Source of the DNA: Canna indica
Taxonomy: Eukaryota; Streptophyta; Magnoliopsida; Zingiberales; Cannaceae
Direction of reading: 5' to 3'
Length of the DNA stretch: 64,000 nt
NCBI GenBank assembly: GCA_034359265.1
Contig: CP136898.1
Coordinates: forward strand, 56,719,501 to 56,783,500
Part shown: piece after piece, positions 1 to 12,600 of the stretch
Position numbering within the stretch: position 1 is the stretch's first letter
How the letters are laid out: every line of letters begins with the position of its first letter
Program-made: the position numbers and the translations under genes
Notes under the pieces: model-generated
The model's input: the letters and a program-made list of their open reading frames with translations, nothing else
What the model was told of the DNA's origin: nothing
Database searches by the model: none

Positions 1-810
1 TTTGGAATAGAATCTTCAACGAAGCCGACTGATTGAACTTCAGGGTATCGGCTAGAAACGCCCAGCAATCTGAGTCCCGAGCGACTCCAGAACATTCACT
101 GTGATGGGAGAAGTTGTTAATCGAGTTATTTATGACAAACTAATGCAAAGAATTGCACGCTTTTTGGAATAGAATCTTCAACGAAGTCGACTGATTGAAC
201 TTCAGGGCATCGGCTAGAAACGCCCAGCAATCTGAGTCCCGAGCGACTCCAGAACATTCACTGTGATGGGAGAAGTTGTTAATCTAGTTAGTTATGACAA
301 ACTAATGCAAAGAATTGCACGCTTTTTGGAATAGAATCTTCAACGAAGCCGACTGATTGAACTTCAGGGTATCGGCTAGAAACGCCCAGCAATCTGAGTC
401 CCGAGCGACTCCAGAACATTCACTGTGATGGGAGAAGTTGTTAATCGAGTTATTTATGACAAACTAATGCAAAGAATTGCACGCTTTTTGGAATAGAATC
501 TTCAACGAAGTCGACTGATTGAACTTCAGGGCATCGGCTAGAAACGCCCAGCAATCTGAGTCCCGAGCGACTCCAGAACATTCACTGTGATGGGAGAAGT
601 TGTTAATCTAGTTAGTTATGACAAACTAATGCAAAGAATTGCACGCTTTTTGGAATAGAATCTTCAACGAAGCCGACTGATTGAACTTCAGGGTATCGGC
701 TAGAAACGCCCAGCAATCTGAGTCCCGAGCGACTCCAGAACATTCACTGTGATGGGAGAAGTTGTTAAACGAGTTATTTATGACAAACTAATGCAAAGAA
801 TTGCACGCTT
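1..810. repeat. 324-bp dimeric higher-order repeat
   Basis: Monomers strictly alternate. One has 'gaagccgac', 'cagggtat' and ends in 'cgagttattt'; the next has 'gaagtcgac', 'cagggcat' and ends in 'ctagttagtt'. This gives a 324-bp period through five consecutive monomers, with one private substitution near 767 ('gttaaacgag'). The same dimer logic reappears through the window, interrupted by class C and D monomers. Confidence 0.85.
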
Positions 811-1043
811 TTTGGAATAGAATCTTCAACGAAGTCGACTGATTGAACTTCAGGGCATCGGCTAGAAACGCCCAGCAATCTGAGTCCCGAGCGACTCCAG
901 AACATTCACTGTGATAGGAGAAGTTGTTAATCGAGTTATATTTGATAGACTAATGCAAAGAATTGCACAATTTTTTGAATAGAATCTTGAACGAAGGCGA
1001 CTGATTGATCTTCGGGGTATCGGTTCGAAACGAACAGAAATCT

Positions 1044-1059
1044 GAGTCGCGAGCGACTC
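1044..1059. other. Perfect 7-bp dyad in satellite (representative site)
   Basis: 'gagtcgc', 2 bp 'ga', 'gcgactc' is an exact inverted repeat. It is present in most class C and D monomers. In the common monomers it reads 'gagtcccgagcgactc', with one mismatch. In the 'tttgatatac' subtype the right arm is 'gcgattc', also one mismatch. The site therefore recurs every 162 bp in near-perfect form. Dyads like this are reported in centromeric satellites that lack CENP-B boxes; any role here is inference. Confidence 0.7.
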
Positions 1060-4000
1060 CAGAACATTCACTGTGATGGGAGAAGTTGTTAATCTAGTTA
1101 GTTATGACAAACTAATGCAAAGAATTGCACGCTTTTTGGAATAGAATCTTCAACGAAGCCGACTGATTGAACTTCTGGGTATCGGCTAGAAACGCCCAGC
1201 AATCTGAGTCCCGAGCGACTCCAGAACATTCACTGTGATGGGAGAAGTTGTTAATCGAGTTATATTTGATATACTAATGGAAAGAATTGCACAATTTTTT
1301 GAATAGATTCTTGAACGAAGCCGATTGATTGATCTTCGGGGTATCGGTTCGAAACGAACAGAAATCTGAGTCGCGAGCGATTCCAGAACATTCACTGTGA
1401 TGGGAGAAGTTGTTAATCGAGTTATTTATGACAAACTAATGCAAAGAATTGCACGCTTTTTGGAATAGAATCTTCAACGAAGCCGACTGATTGAACTTCA
1501 GGGTATCGGCTAGAAACGCCCAGCAATCTGAGTCCCGAGCGACTCCAGAACATTCACTGTGATGGGAGAAGTTGTTAATCGAGTTATTTATGACAAACTA
1601 ATGCAAAGAATTGCACGCTTTTTGGAATAGAATCTTCAACGAAGCCGACTGATTGAACTTCTGGGTATCGGCTAGAAACGTCCAGCAATCTGAGTCCCGA
1701 GCGACTCCAGAACATTCACTGTGATGGGAGAAGTTGTTAATCTAGTTAGTTATGACAAACTAATGCAAAGAATTGCACGCTTTTTGGAATAGAATCTTCA
1801 ACGAAGCCGACTGATTGAACTTCAGGGTATCGGCTAGAAACGCCCAGCAATCTGAGTCCCGAGCGACTCCAGAACATTCACTGTGATGGGAGAAGTTGTT
1901 AATCGAGTTATTTATGACAAACTAATGCAAAGAATTGCACGCTTTTTGGAATAGAATCTTCAACGAAGTCGACTGATTGAACTTCAGGGCATCGGCTAGA
2001 AACGCCCAGCAATCTGAGTCCCGAGCGACTCCAGAACATTCACTGTGATGGGAGAAGTTGTTAATCTAGTTAGTTATGACAAACTAATGCAAAGAATTGC
2101 ACGCTTTTTGGAATAGAATCTTCAACGAAGCCGACTGATTGAACTTCAGGGTATCGGCTAGAAACGCCCAGCAATCTGAGTCCCGAGCGACTCCAGAACA
2201 TTCACTGTGATGGGAGAAGTTGTTAATCGAGTTATTTATGACAAACTAATGCAAAGAATTGCACGCTTTTTGGAATAGAATCTTCAACGAAGTCGACTGA
2301 TTGAACTTCAGGGTATCGGCTAGAAACGCCCAGCAATCTGAGTCGCGAGCGACTCCAGAACATTCACTGTGATGGGAGAAGTTGTTAATCTAGTTAGTTA
2401 TGACAAACTAATGCAAAGAATTGCACAATTTTTCGAATAGAATCTTGAACGAAGCCGACTGATTGAACTTCGGGGTATCGGTTCAAAACGAACAGAAATC
2501 TGAGTCGCGAGCGACTCCAGAACATTCACTGTGATGGGAGAAGTTGTTAATCGAGTTATTTATGACAAACTAATGCAAAGAATTGCACGCTTTTTGGAAT
2601 AGAATCTTCAACGAAGCCGACTGATTGAACTTCTGGGTATCGGCTAGAAACGTCCAGCAATCTGAGTCCCGAGCGACTCCAGAACATTCACTGTGATGGG
2701 AGAAGTTGTTAATCTAGTTAGTTATGACAAACTAATGCAAAGAATTGCACGCTTTTTGGAATAGAATCTTCAACGAAGCCGACTGATTGAACTTCTGGGT
2801 ATCGGCTAGAAACACCCAGCAATCTGAGTCCCGAGCGACTCCAGAACATTCACTGTGATGGGAGAAGTTGTTAATCGAGTTATATTTGATATACTAATGG
2901 AAAGAATTGCACAATTTTTTGAATAGATTCTTGAACGAAGCCGATTGATTGATCTTCGGGGTATCGGTTCGAAACGAACAGAAATCTGAGTCGCGAGCGA
3001 TTCCAGAACATTCACTGTGATGGGAGAAGTTGTTAATCGAGTTATTTATGACAAACTAATGCAAAGAATTGCACGCTTTTTGGAATAGAATCTTCAACGA
3101 AGCCGACTGATTGAACTTCAGGGTATCGGCTAGAAACGCCCAGCAATCTGAGTCCCGAGCGACTCCAGAACATTCACTGTGATGGGAGAAGTTGTTAATC
3201 GAGTTATTTATGACAAACTAATGCAAAGAATTGCACGCTTTTTGGAATAGAATCTTCAACGAAGCCGACTGATTGAACTTCTGGGTATCGGCTAGAAACG
3301 TCCAGCAATCTGAGTCCCGAGCGACTCCAGAACATTCACTGTGATGGGAGAAGTTGTTAATCTAGTTAGTTATGACAAACTAATGCAAAGAATTGCACGC
3401 TTTTTGGAATAGAATCTTCAACGAAGCCGACTGATTGAACTTCAGGGTATCGGCTAGAAACGCCCAGCAATCTGAGTCCCGAGCGACTCCAGAACATTCA
3501 CTGTGATGGGAGAAGTTGTTAATCGAGTTATTTATGACAAACTAATGCAAAGAATTGCACGCTTTTTGGAATAGAATCTTCAACGAAGTCGACTGATTGA
3601 ACTTCAGGGCATCGGCTAGAAACGCCCAGCAATCTGAGTCCCGAGCGACTCCAGAACATTCACTGTGATGGGAGAAGTTGTTAATCTAGTTAGTTATGAC
3701 AAACTAATGCAAAGAATTGCACGCTTTTTGGAATAGAATCTTCAACGAAGCCGACTGATTGAACTTCAGGGTATCGGCTAGAAACGCCCAGCAATCTGAG
3801 TCCCGAGCGACTCCAGAACATTCACTGTGATGGGAGAAGTTGTTAATCGAGTTATTTATGACAAACTAATGCAAAGAATTGCACGCTTTTTGGAATAGAA
3901 TCTTCAACGAAGTCGACTGATTGAACTTCAGGGTATCGGCTAGAAACGCCCAGCAATCTGAGTCGCGAGCGACTCCAGAACATTCACTGTGATGGGAGAA

Positions 4001-4414
4001 GTTGTTAATCTAGTTAGTTATGACAAACTAATGCAAAGAATTGCACAATTTTTCGAATAGAATCTTGAACGAAGCCGACTGATTGAACTTCGGGGTATCG
4101 GTTCAAAACGAACAGAAATCTGAGTCGCGAGCGACTCCAGAACATTCACTGTGATGGGAGAAGTTGTTAATCGAGTTATTTATGACAAACTAATGCAAAG
4201 AATTGCACGCTTTTTGGAATAGAATCTTCAACGAAGCCGACTGATTGAACTTCTGGGTATCGGCTAGAAACGTCCAGCAATCTGAGTCCCGAGCGACTCC
4301 AGAACATTCACTGTGATGGGAGAAGTTGTTAATCTAGTTAGTTATGACAAACTAATGCAAAGAATTGCACGCTTTTTGGAATAGAATCTTCAACGAAGCC
4401 GACTGATTGAACTT
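1054..4414. repeat. 10-mer higher-order repeat, two tandem copies (1,620 bp)
   Basis: Line-by-line comparison at an offset of 1,620 bp shows about 1054-2794 and 2674-4414 to be identical except for one substitution (g at 1194, a at 2814). Both copies hold the class C monomer with 'tttgatatactaatgg' (1186 and 2806), the 'cgtccagc' monomer and the class D monomer (near 2426 and 4046). The identity stops where copy two changes to 'cagggcatcgg' near 4416. Near-identity over more than 1.7 kb points to recent tandem duplication. Confidence 0.85.
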
Positions 4415-7400
4415 CAGGGCATCGGCTAGAAACGCCCAGCAATCTGAGTCCAGAGCGACTCCAGAACATTCACTGTGATGGGAGAAGTTGTTAATCTAGT
4501 TAGTTATGACAAACTAATGCAAAGAATTGCACGCTTTTTGGAATAGAATCTTCAACGAAGCCGACTGATTGAACTTCAGGGTATCGGCTAGAAACGCCCA
4601 GCAATCTGAGTCCCGAGCGACTCCAGAACATTCACTGTGATGGGAGAAGTTGTTAATCGAGTTATTTATGACAAACTAATGCAAAGAATTGCACGCTTTT
4701 TGGAATAGAATCTTCAACGAAGTCGACTGATTGAACTTCAGGGTATCGGCTAGAAACGCCCAGCAATCAGAGTCCCGAGCGACTCCAGAACATTCACTGT
4801 GATGGGAGAAGTTGTTAATCTAGTTAGTTATGACAAACTAATGCAAAGAATTGCACGCTTTTTGGAATAGAATCTTCAACGAAGCCGACTGATTGAACTT
4901 CAGGGTATCGGCTAGAAACGCCCAGCAATCTGAGTCCCGAGCGACTCCAGAACATTCACTGTGATGGGAGAAGTTGTTAATCGAGTTATTTATGACAAAC
5001 TAATGCAAAGAATTGCACGCTTTTTGGAATAGAATCTTCAACGAAGTCGACTGATTGAACTTCAGGGTATCGGCTAGAAACGCCCAGCAATCTGAGTCCC
5101 GAGCGACTCCAGAACATTCACTGTGATGGGAGAAGTTGTTAATCGAGTTATTTATGACAAACTAATGCAAAGAATTGCACGCTTTTTGGAATAGAATCTT
5201 CAACGAAGTCGACTGATTGAACTTCTGGGTATCGGCTAGAAACGCCCAGCAATCTGAGTCCCGAACGACTCTAGAACATTCACTGTGATGGGAGAAGTTG
5301 TTAATCTAGTTAGTTATGACAAACTAATGCAAAGAATTGCACGCTTTTTGGAATAGAATCTTCAACGAAGCCGACTGATTGAACTTCAGGGTATCGGCTA
5401 GAAACGCCCAGCAATCTGAGTCCCGAGCGACTCCAGAACATTCACTGTGATGGGAGAAGTTGTTAATCGAGTTATTTATGACAAACTAATGCAAAGAATT
5501 GCACGCTTTTTGGAATAGAATCTTCAACGAAGTCGACTGATTGAATTTCAGGGTATCGGCTAGAAACGCCCAGCAATCTGAGTCCCGAGCGACTCCAGAA
5601 CATTCACTGTGATGGGAGAAGTTGTTAATCTAGTTAGTTATGACAAACTAATGCAAAGAATTGCACAATTTTTCGAATAGAATCTTGAACGAAGCCGACT
5701 GATTGAACTTCGGGGTATCGGTTCAAAACGAACAGAAATCTGAGTCGCGAGCGACTCCAGAACATTCACTGTGATGTGAGAAGTTGTTAATCGAGTTATT
5801 TATGACAAACTAATGCAAAGAATTGCACGCTTTTTGGAATAGAATCTTCAACGAAGCCGACTGATTGAACTTCTGGGTATCGGCTAGAAACGCCCAGCAA
5901 TCTGAGTCCCGAGCGACTCTAGAACATTCACTGTGATGGGAGAAGTTGTTAATCTAGTTAGTTATGACAAACTAATGCAAAGAATTGCACGCTTTTTGGA
6001 ATAGAATCTTCAACGAAGCCGACTGATTGAACTTCAGGGTATCGGCTAGAAACGCCCAGCAATCTGAGTCCCGAGCGACTCCAGAACATTCACTGTGATG
6101 GGAGAAGTTGTTAATCGAGTTATTTATGACAAACTAATGCAAAGAATTGCACGCTTTTTGGAATAGAATCTTCAACGAAGTCGACTTATTGAATTTCAGG
6201 GTATCGGCTAGAAACGCCCAGCAATCTGAGTCCCGAGCGACTCCAGAACATTCACTGTGATGGGAGAAGTTGTTAATCTAGTTAGTTATGACAAACTAAT
6301 GCAAAGAATTGCACAATTTTTCGAATAGAATCTTGAACGAAGCCGACTGATTGAACTTCGGGGTATCGGTTCAAAACGAACAGAAATCTGAGTCGCGAGC
6401 GACTCCAGAACATTCACTGTGATGTGAGAAGTTGTTAATCGAGTTATTTATGACAAACTAATGCAAAGAATTGCACGCTTTTTGGAATAGAATCTTCAAC
6501 GAAGCCGACTGATTGAACTTCAGGGTATCGGCTAGAAACGCCCAGCAATCTGAGTCCCGAGCGACTCCAGAACATTCACTGTGATGGGAGAAGTTGTTAA
6601 TCGAGTTATTTATGACAAACTAATGCAAAGAATTGCACGCTTTTTGGAATAGAATCTTCAACGAAGTCGACTGATTGAACTTCAGGGTATCGGCTAGAAA
6701 CGCCCAGCAATCTGAGTCGCGAGCGACTCCAGAACATTCACTGTGATGGGAGAAGTTGTTAATCTAGTTAGTTATGACAAACTAATGCAAAGAATTGCAC
6801 AATTTTTCGAATAGAATCTTGAACGAAGCCGACTGATTGAACTTCGGGGTATCGGTTCAAAACGAACAGAAATCTGAGTCGCGAGCGACTCCAGAACATT
6901 CACTGTGATGGGAGAAGTTGTTAATCGAGTTATTTATGACAAACTAATGCAAAGAATTGCACGCTTTTTGGAATAGAATCTTCAACGAAGCCGACTGATT
7001 GAACTTCTGGGTATCGGCTAGAAACGTCCAGCAATCTGAGTCCCGAGCGACTCCAGAACATTCACTGTGATGGGAGAAGTTGTTAATCTAGTTAGTTATG
7101 ACAAACTAATGCAAAGAATTGCACGCTTTTTGGAATAGAATCTTCAACGAAGCCGACTGATTGAACTTCAGGGCATCGGCTAGAAACGCCCAGCAATCTG
7201 AGTCCAGAGCGACTCCAGAACATTCACTGTGATGGGAGAAGTTGTTAATCTAGTTAGTTATGACAAACTAATGCAAAGAATTGCACGCTTTTTGGAATAG
7301 AATCTTCAACGAAGCCGACTGATTGAACTTCAGGGTATCGGCTAGAAACGCCCAGCAATCTGAGTCCCGAGCGACTCCAGAACATTCACTGTGATGGGAG

Positions 7401-9154
7401 AAGTTGTTAATCGAGTTATTTATGACAAACTAATGCAAAGAATTGCACGCTTTTTGGAATAGAATCTTCAACGAAGTCGACTGATTGAACTTCAGGGTAT
7501 CGGCTAGAAACGCCCAGCAATCAGAGTCCCGAGCGACTCCAGAACATTCACTGTGATGGGAGAAGTTGTTAATCTAGTTAGTTATGACAAACTAATGCAA
7601 AGAATTGCACGCTTTTTGGAATAGAATCTTCAACGAAGCCGACTGATTGAACTTCAGGGTATCGGCTAGAAACGCCCAGCAATCTGAGTCCCGAGCGACT
7701 CCAGAACATTCACTGTGATGGGAGAAGTTGTTAATCGAGTTATTTATGACAAACTAATGCAAAGAATTGCACGCTTTTTGGAATAGAATCTTCAACGAAG
7801 TCGACTGATTGAACTTCAGGGTATCGGCTAGAAACGCCCAGCAATCTGAGTCCCGAGCGACTCCAGAACATTCACTGTGATGGGAGAAGTTGTTAATCGA
7901 GTTATTTATGACAAACTAATGCAAAGAATTGCACGCTTTTTGGAATAGAATCTTCAACGAAGTCGACTGATTGAACTTCTGGGTATCGGCTAGAAACGCC
8001 CAGCAATCTGAGTCCCGAACGACTCTAGAACATTCACTGTGATGGGAGAAGTTGTTAATCTAGTTAGTTATGACAAACTAATGCAAAGAATTGCACGCTT
8101 TTTGGAATAGAATCTTCAACGAAGCCGACTGATTGAACTTCAGGGTATCGGCTAGAAACGCCCAGCAATCTGAGTCCCGAGCGACTCCAGAACATTCACT
8201 GTGATGGGAGAAGTTGTTAATCGAGTTATTTATGACAAACTAATGCAAAGAATTGCACGCTTTTTGGAATAGAATCTTCAACGAAGTCGACTGATTGAAT
8301 TTCAGGGTATCGGCTAGAAACGCCCAGCAATCTGAGTCCCGAGCGACTCCAGAACATTCACTGTGATGGGAGAAGTTGTTAATCTAGTTAGTTATGACAA
8401 ACTAATGCAAAGAATTGCACAATTTTTCGAATAGAATCTTGAACGAAGCCGACTGATTGAACTTCGGGGTATCGGTTCAAAACGAACAGAAATCTGAGTC
8501 ACGAGCGACTCCAGAACATTCACTGTGATGTGAGAAGTTGTTAATCGAGTTATTTATGACAAACTAATGCAAAGAATTGCACGCTTTTTGGAATAGAATC
8601 TTCAACGAAGCCGACTGATTGAACTTCTGGGTATCGGCTAGAAACGCCCAGCAATCTGAGTCCCGAGCGACTCTAGAACATTCACTGTGATGGGAGAAGT
8701 TGTTAATCTAGTTAGTTATGACAAACTAATGCAAAGAATTGCACGCTTTTTGGAATAGAATCTTCAACGAAGCCGACTGATTGAACTTCAGGGTATCGGC
8801 TAGAAACGCCCAGCAATCTGAGTCCCGAGCGACTCCAGAACATTCACTGTGATGGGAGAAGTTGTTAATCGAGTTATTTATGACAAACTAATGCAAAGAA
8901 TTGCACGCTTTTTGGAATAGAATCTTCAACGAAGTCGACTTATTGAATTTCAGGGTATCGGCTAGAAACGCCCAGCAATCTGAGTCCCGAGCGACTCCAG
9001 AACATTCACTGTGATGGGAGAAGTTGTTAATCTAGTTAGTTATGACAAACTAATGCAAAGAATTGCACAATTTTTCAAATAGAATCTTGAACGAAGCCGA
9101 CTGATTGAACTTCGGGGTATCGGTTCAAAACGAACAGAAATCTGAGTCCCGAGC
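3700..9154. repeat. 17-mer higher-order repeat, two tandem copies (2,754 bp)
   Basis: About 3700-6400 matches 6454-9154 at an offset of 2,754 bp (17 x 162). Diagnostic rare variants recur at exactly this offset: 'gtccagagc' (4447 and 7201), 'gtcccgaacgactctag' (5261 and 8015), 'gtgatgtgag' (5771 and 8525) and 'cgacttattgaattt' (6183 and 8937). Few differences were seen, for example g to a near 8501. A partial third copy lies at about 11500-13540, offset by 4,860 bp from the second, again with the 'gtccagagc' and 'gtgatgtgag' variants. Confidence 0.8.
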
Positions 9155-9609
9155 GACTCCAGAACATTCACTGTGATGGGAGAAGTTGTTAATCGAGTTA
9201 TTTATGACAAACTAATGCAAAGAATTGCACGCTTTTTGGAATAGAATCTTCAACGAAGCCGACTGATTGAACTTCTGGGTATCGGCTAGAAACGTCCAGC
9301 AATCTGAGTCCCGAGCGACTCCAGAACATTCACTGTGATGGGAGAAGTTGTTAATCTAGTTAGTTATGACAAACTAATGCAAAGAATTGCACGCTTTTTG
9401 GAATAGAATCTTCAACGAAGCCGACTGATTGAACTTCAGGGTATCGGCTAGAAACGCCCAGCAATCTGAGTCCCGAGCGACTCCAGAACATTCACTGTGA
9501 TGGGAGAAGTTGTTAATCGAGTTATTTATGACAAACTAATGCAAAGAATTGCACGCTTTTTGGAATAGAATCTTCAACGAAGTCGACTGATTGAACTTCA
9601 GGGCATCGG

Positions 9610-12600
9610 CTAGAAACGCCCAGCAATCTGAGTCCCGAGCGACTCCAGAACATTCACTGTGATGGGAGAAGTTGTTAATCGAGTTATATTTGATAGACTA
9701 ATGCAAAGAATTGCACAATTTTTTGAATAGAATTTTGAACGAAGGCGACTGATTGATCTTCGGGGTATCGGTTCGAAACGAACAGAAATCTGAGTCGCGA
9801 GCGACTCCAGAACATTCACTGTGATGGGAGAAGTTGTTAATCTAGTTAGTTATGACAAACTAATGCAAAGAATTGCACGCTTTTTGGAATAGAATCTTCA
9901 ACGAAGCCGACTGATTGAACTTCAGGGTATCGGCTAGAAACGCCCAGCAATCTGAGTCCCGAGCGACTCCAGAACATTCACTGTGATGGGAGAAGTTGTT
10001 AATCGAGTTATTTATGACAAACTAATGCAAAGAATTGCATGCTTTTTGGAATAGAATCTTCAACGAAGTCGACTGATTGAACTTCAGGGTATCGGCTAGA
10101 AACGCCGAGCAATCTGAGTCCCGAGCGACTCCAGAACATTCACTGTGATGGGAGAAGTTGTTAATCGAGTTATTTAAGACAAACTAATGCAAAGAATTGC
10201 ACGCTTTTTGGAATAGAATCTTCAACGAAGTCGACTGATTGAACTTCTGGGTATCGGCTAGAAACGCCCAGCAATCTGAGTCCCGAGCGACTCCAGAACA
10301 TTCACTGTGATGGGAGAAGTTGTTAATCTAGTTAGTTATGACAAAATAATGCAAAGAATTGCACGCTTTTTGGAATAGAATCTTCAACGAAGCCGACTGA
10401 TTGAACTTCAGGGTATCGGCTAGAAACGCCCAGCAATCTGAGTCCCGAGCGACTCCAGAACATTCACTGTGATGGGAGAAGTTGTTAATCGAGTTATTTA
10501 TGACAAACTAATGCAAAGAATTGCACGCTTTTTGGAATAGAATCTTCAACGAAGTCGACAGATTGAACTTCAGGGTATCGGCTAGAAACGCCCAGCAATC
10601 TGAGTCCCGAGCGACTCCAGAACATTCACTGTGATGGGAGAAGTTGTTAATCTAGTTAGTTATGACAAACTAATGCAAAGAATTGCACAATTTTTCGAAT
10701 AGAATCTTCAACGAAGCCGACTGATTGAACTTCAGGGTATCGGCTAGAAACGCCCAGCAATCTGAGTCCCGAGCGACTCCAGAACATTCACTGTGATGGG
10801 AGAAGTTGTTAATCGAGTTATTTATGACAAACTAATGCAAAGAATTGCACGCTTTTTGGAATAGAATCTTCAACGAAGTCGACTGATTGAACTTCAGGGC
10901 ATCGGCTAGAAACGCCCAGCAATCTGAGTCCCGAGCGACTCCAGAACATTCACTGTGATGGGAGAAGTTGTTAATCTAGTTAGTTATGACAAACTAATGC
11001 AAAGAATTGCACGCTTTTTGGAATAGAATCTTCAACGAAGCCGACTGATTGAACTTCAGGGTATCGGCTAGAAACGCCCAGCAATCTGAGTCCCGAGCGA
11101 CTCCAGAACATTCACTGTGATGGGAGAAGTTGTTAATCTAGTTAGTTATGACAAACTAATGCAAAGAATTGCACGCTTTTTGGAATAGAATCTTCAACGA
11201 AGCCGACTGATTGAACTTCAGGGTATCGGCTAGAAACGCCCAGCAATCTGAGTCCCGAGCGACTCCAGAACATTCACTGTGATGGGAGAAGTTGTTAATC
11301 GAGTTATTTATGACAAACTAATGCAAAGAATTGCACGCTTTTTGGAATAGAATCTTCAACGAAGTCGACTGATTGAACTTCAGGGCATCGGCTAGAAACG
11401 CCCAGCAATCTGAGTCCCGAGCGACTCCAGAACATTCACTGTGATGGGAGAAGTTGTTAATCTAGTTAGTTATGACAAACTAATGCAAAGAATTGCACGC
11501 TTTTTGGAATAGAATCTTCAACGAAGCCGACTGATTGAACTTCAGGGTATCGGCTAGAAACGCCCAGCAATCTGAGTCCCGAGCGACTCCAGAACATTCA
11601 CTGTGATGGGAGAAGTTGTTAATCGAGTTATTTATGACAAACTAATGCAAAGAATTGCACGCTTTTTGGAATAGAATCTTCAACGAAGTCGACTGATTGA
11701 ACTTCAGGGTATCGGCTAGAAACGCCCAGCAATCTGAGTCGCGAGCGACTCCAGAACATTCACTGTGATGGGAGAAGTTGTTAATCGAGTTATTTATGAC
11801 AAACTAATGCAAAGAATTGCACGCTTTTTGGAATAGAATCTTCAACGAAGCCGACTGATTGAACTTCTGGGTATCGGCTAGAAACGTCCAGCAATCTGAG
11901 TCCCGAGCGACTCCAGAACATTCACTGTGATGGGAGAAGTTGTTAATCTAGTTAGTTATGACAAACTAATGCAAAGAATTGCACGCTTTTTGGAATAGAA
12001 TCTTCAACGAAGCCGACTGATTGAACTTCAGGGCATCGGCTAGAAACGCCCAGCAATCTGAGTCCAGAGCGACTCCAGAACATTCACTGTGATGGGAGAA
12101 GTTGTTAATCTAGTTAGTTATGACAAACTAATGCAAAGAATTGCACGCTTTTTGGAATAGAATCTTCAACGAAGCCGACTGATTGAACTTCAGGGTATCG
12201 GCTAGAAACGCCCAGCAATCTGAGTCCCGAGCGACTCCAGAACATTCACTGTGATGGGAGAAGTTGTTAATCGAGTTATTTATGACAAACTAATGCAAAG
12301 AATTGCACGCTTTTTGGAATAGAATCTTCAACGAAGTCGACTGATTGAACTTCAGGGTATCGGCTAGAAACGCCCAGCAATCTGAGTCCCGAGCGACTCC
12401 AGAACATTCACTGTGATGGGAGAAGTTGTTAATCTAGTTAGTTATGACAAACTAATGCAAAGAATTGCACGCTTTTTGGAATAGAATCTTCAACGAAGCC
12501 GACTGATTGAACTTCAGGGTATCGGCTAGAAACGCCCAGCAATCTGAGTCCCGAGCGACTCCAGAACATTCACTGTGATGGGAGAAGTTGTTAATCGAGT

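Noticed and set aside
862..1071. Recurring 69-codon minus-strand frames starting MNVLESLATQ, in 27 places
   Set aside because: They appear only because class C monomers lose stop codons present in the common monomer. The frame spans more than one monomer and repeats its own start motif (VNVLESLGTQ). One copy near 25220 is frameshifted. Variation follows the satellite, with no sign of coding constraint.
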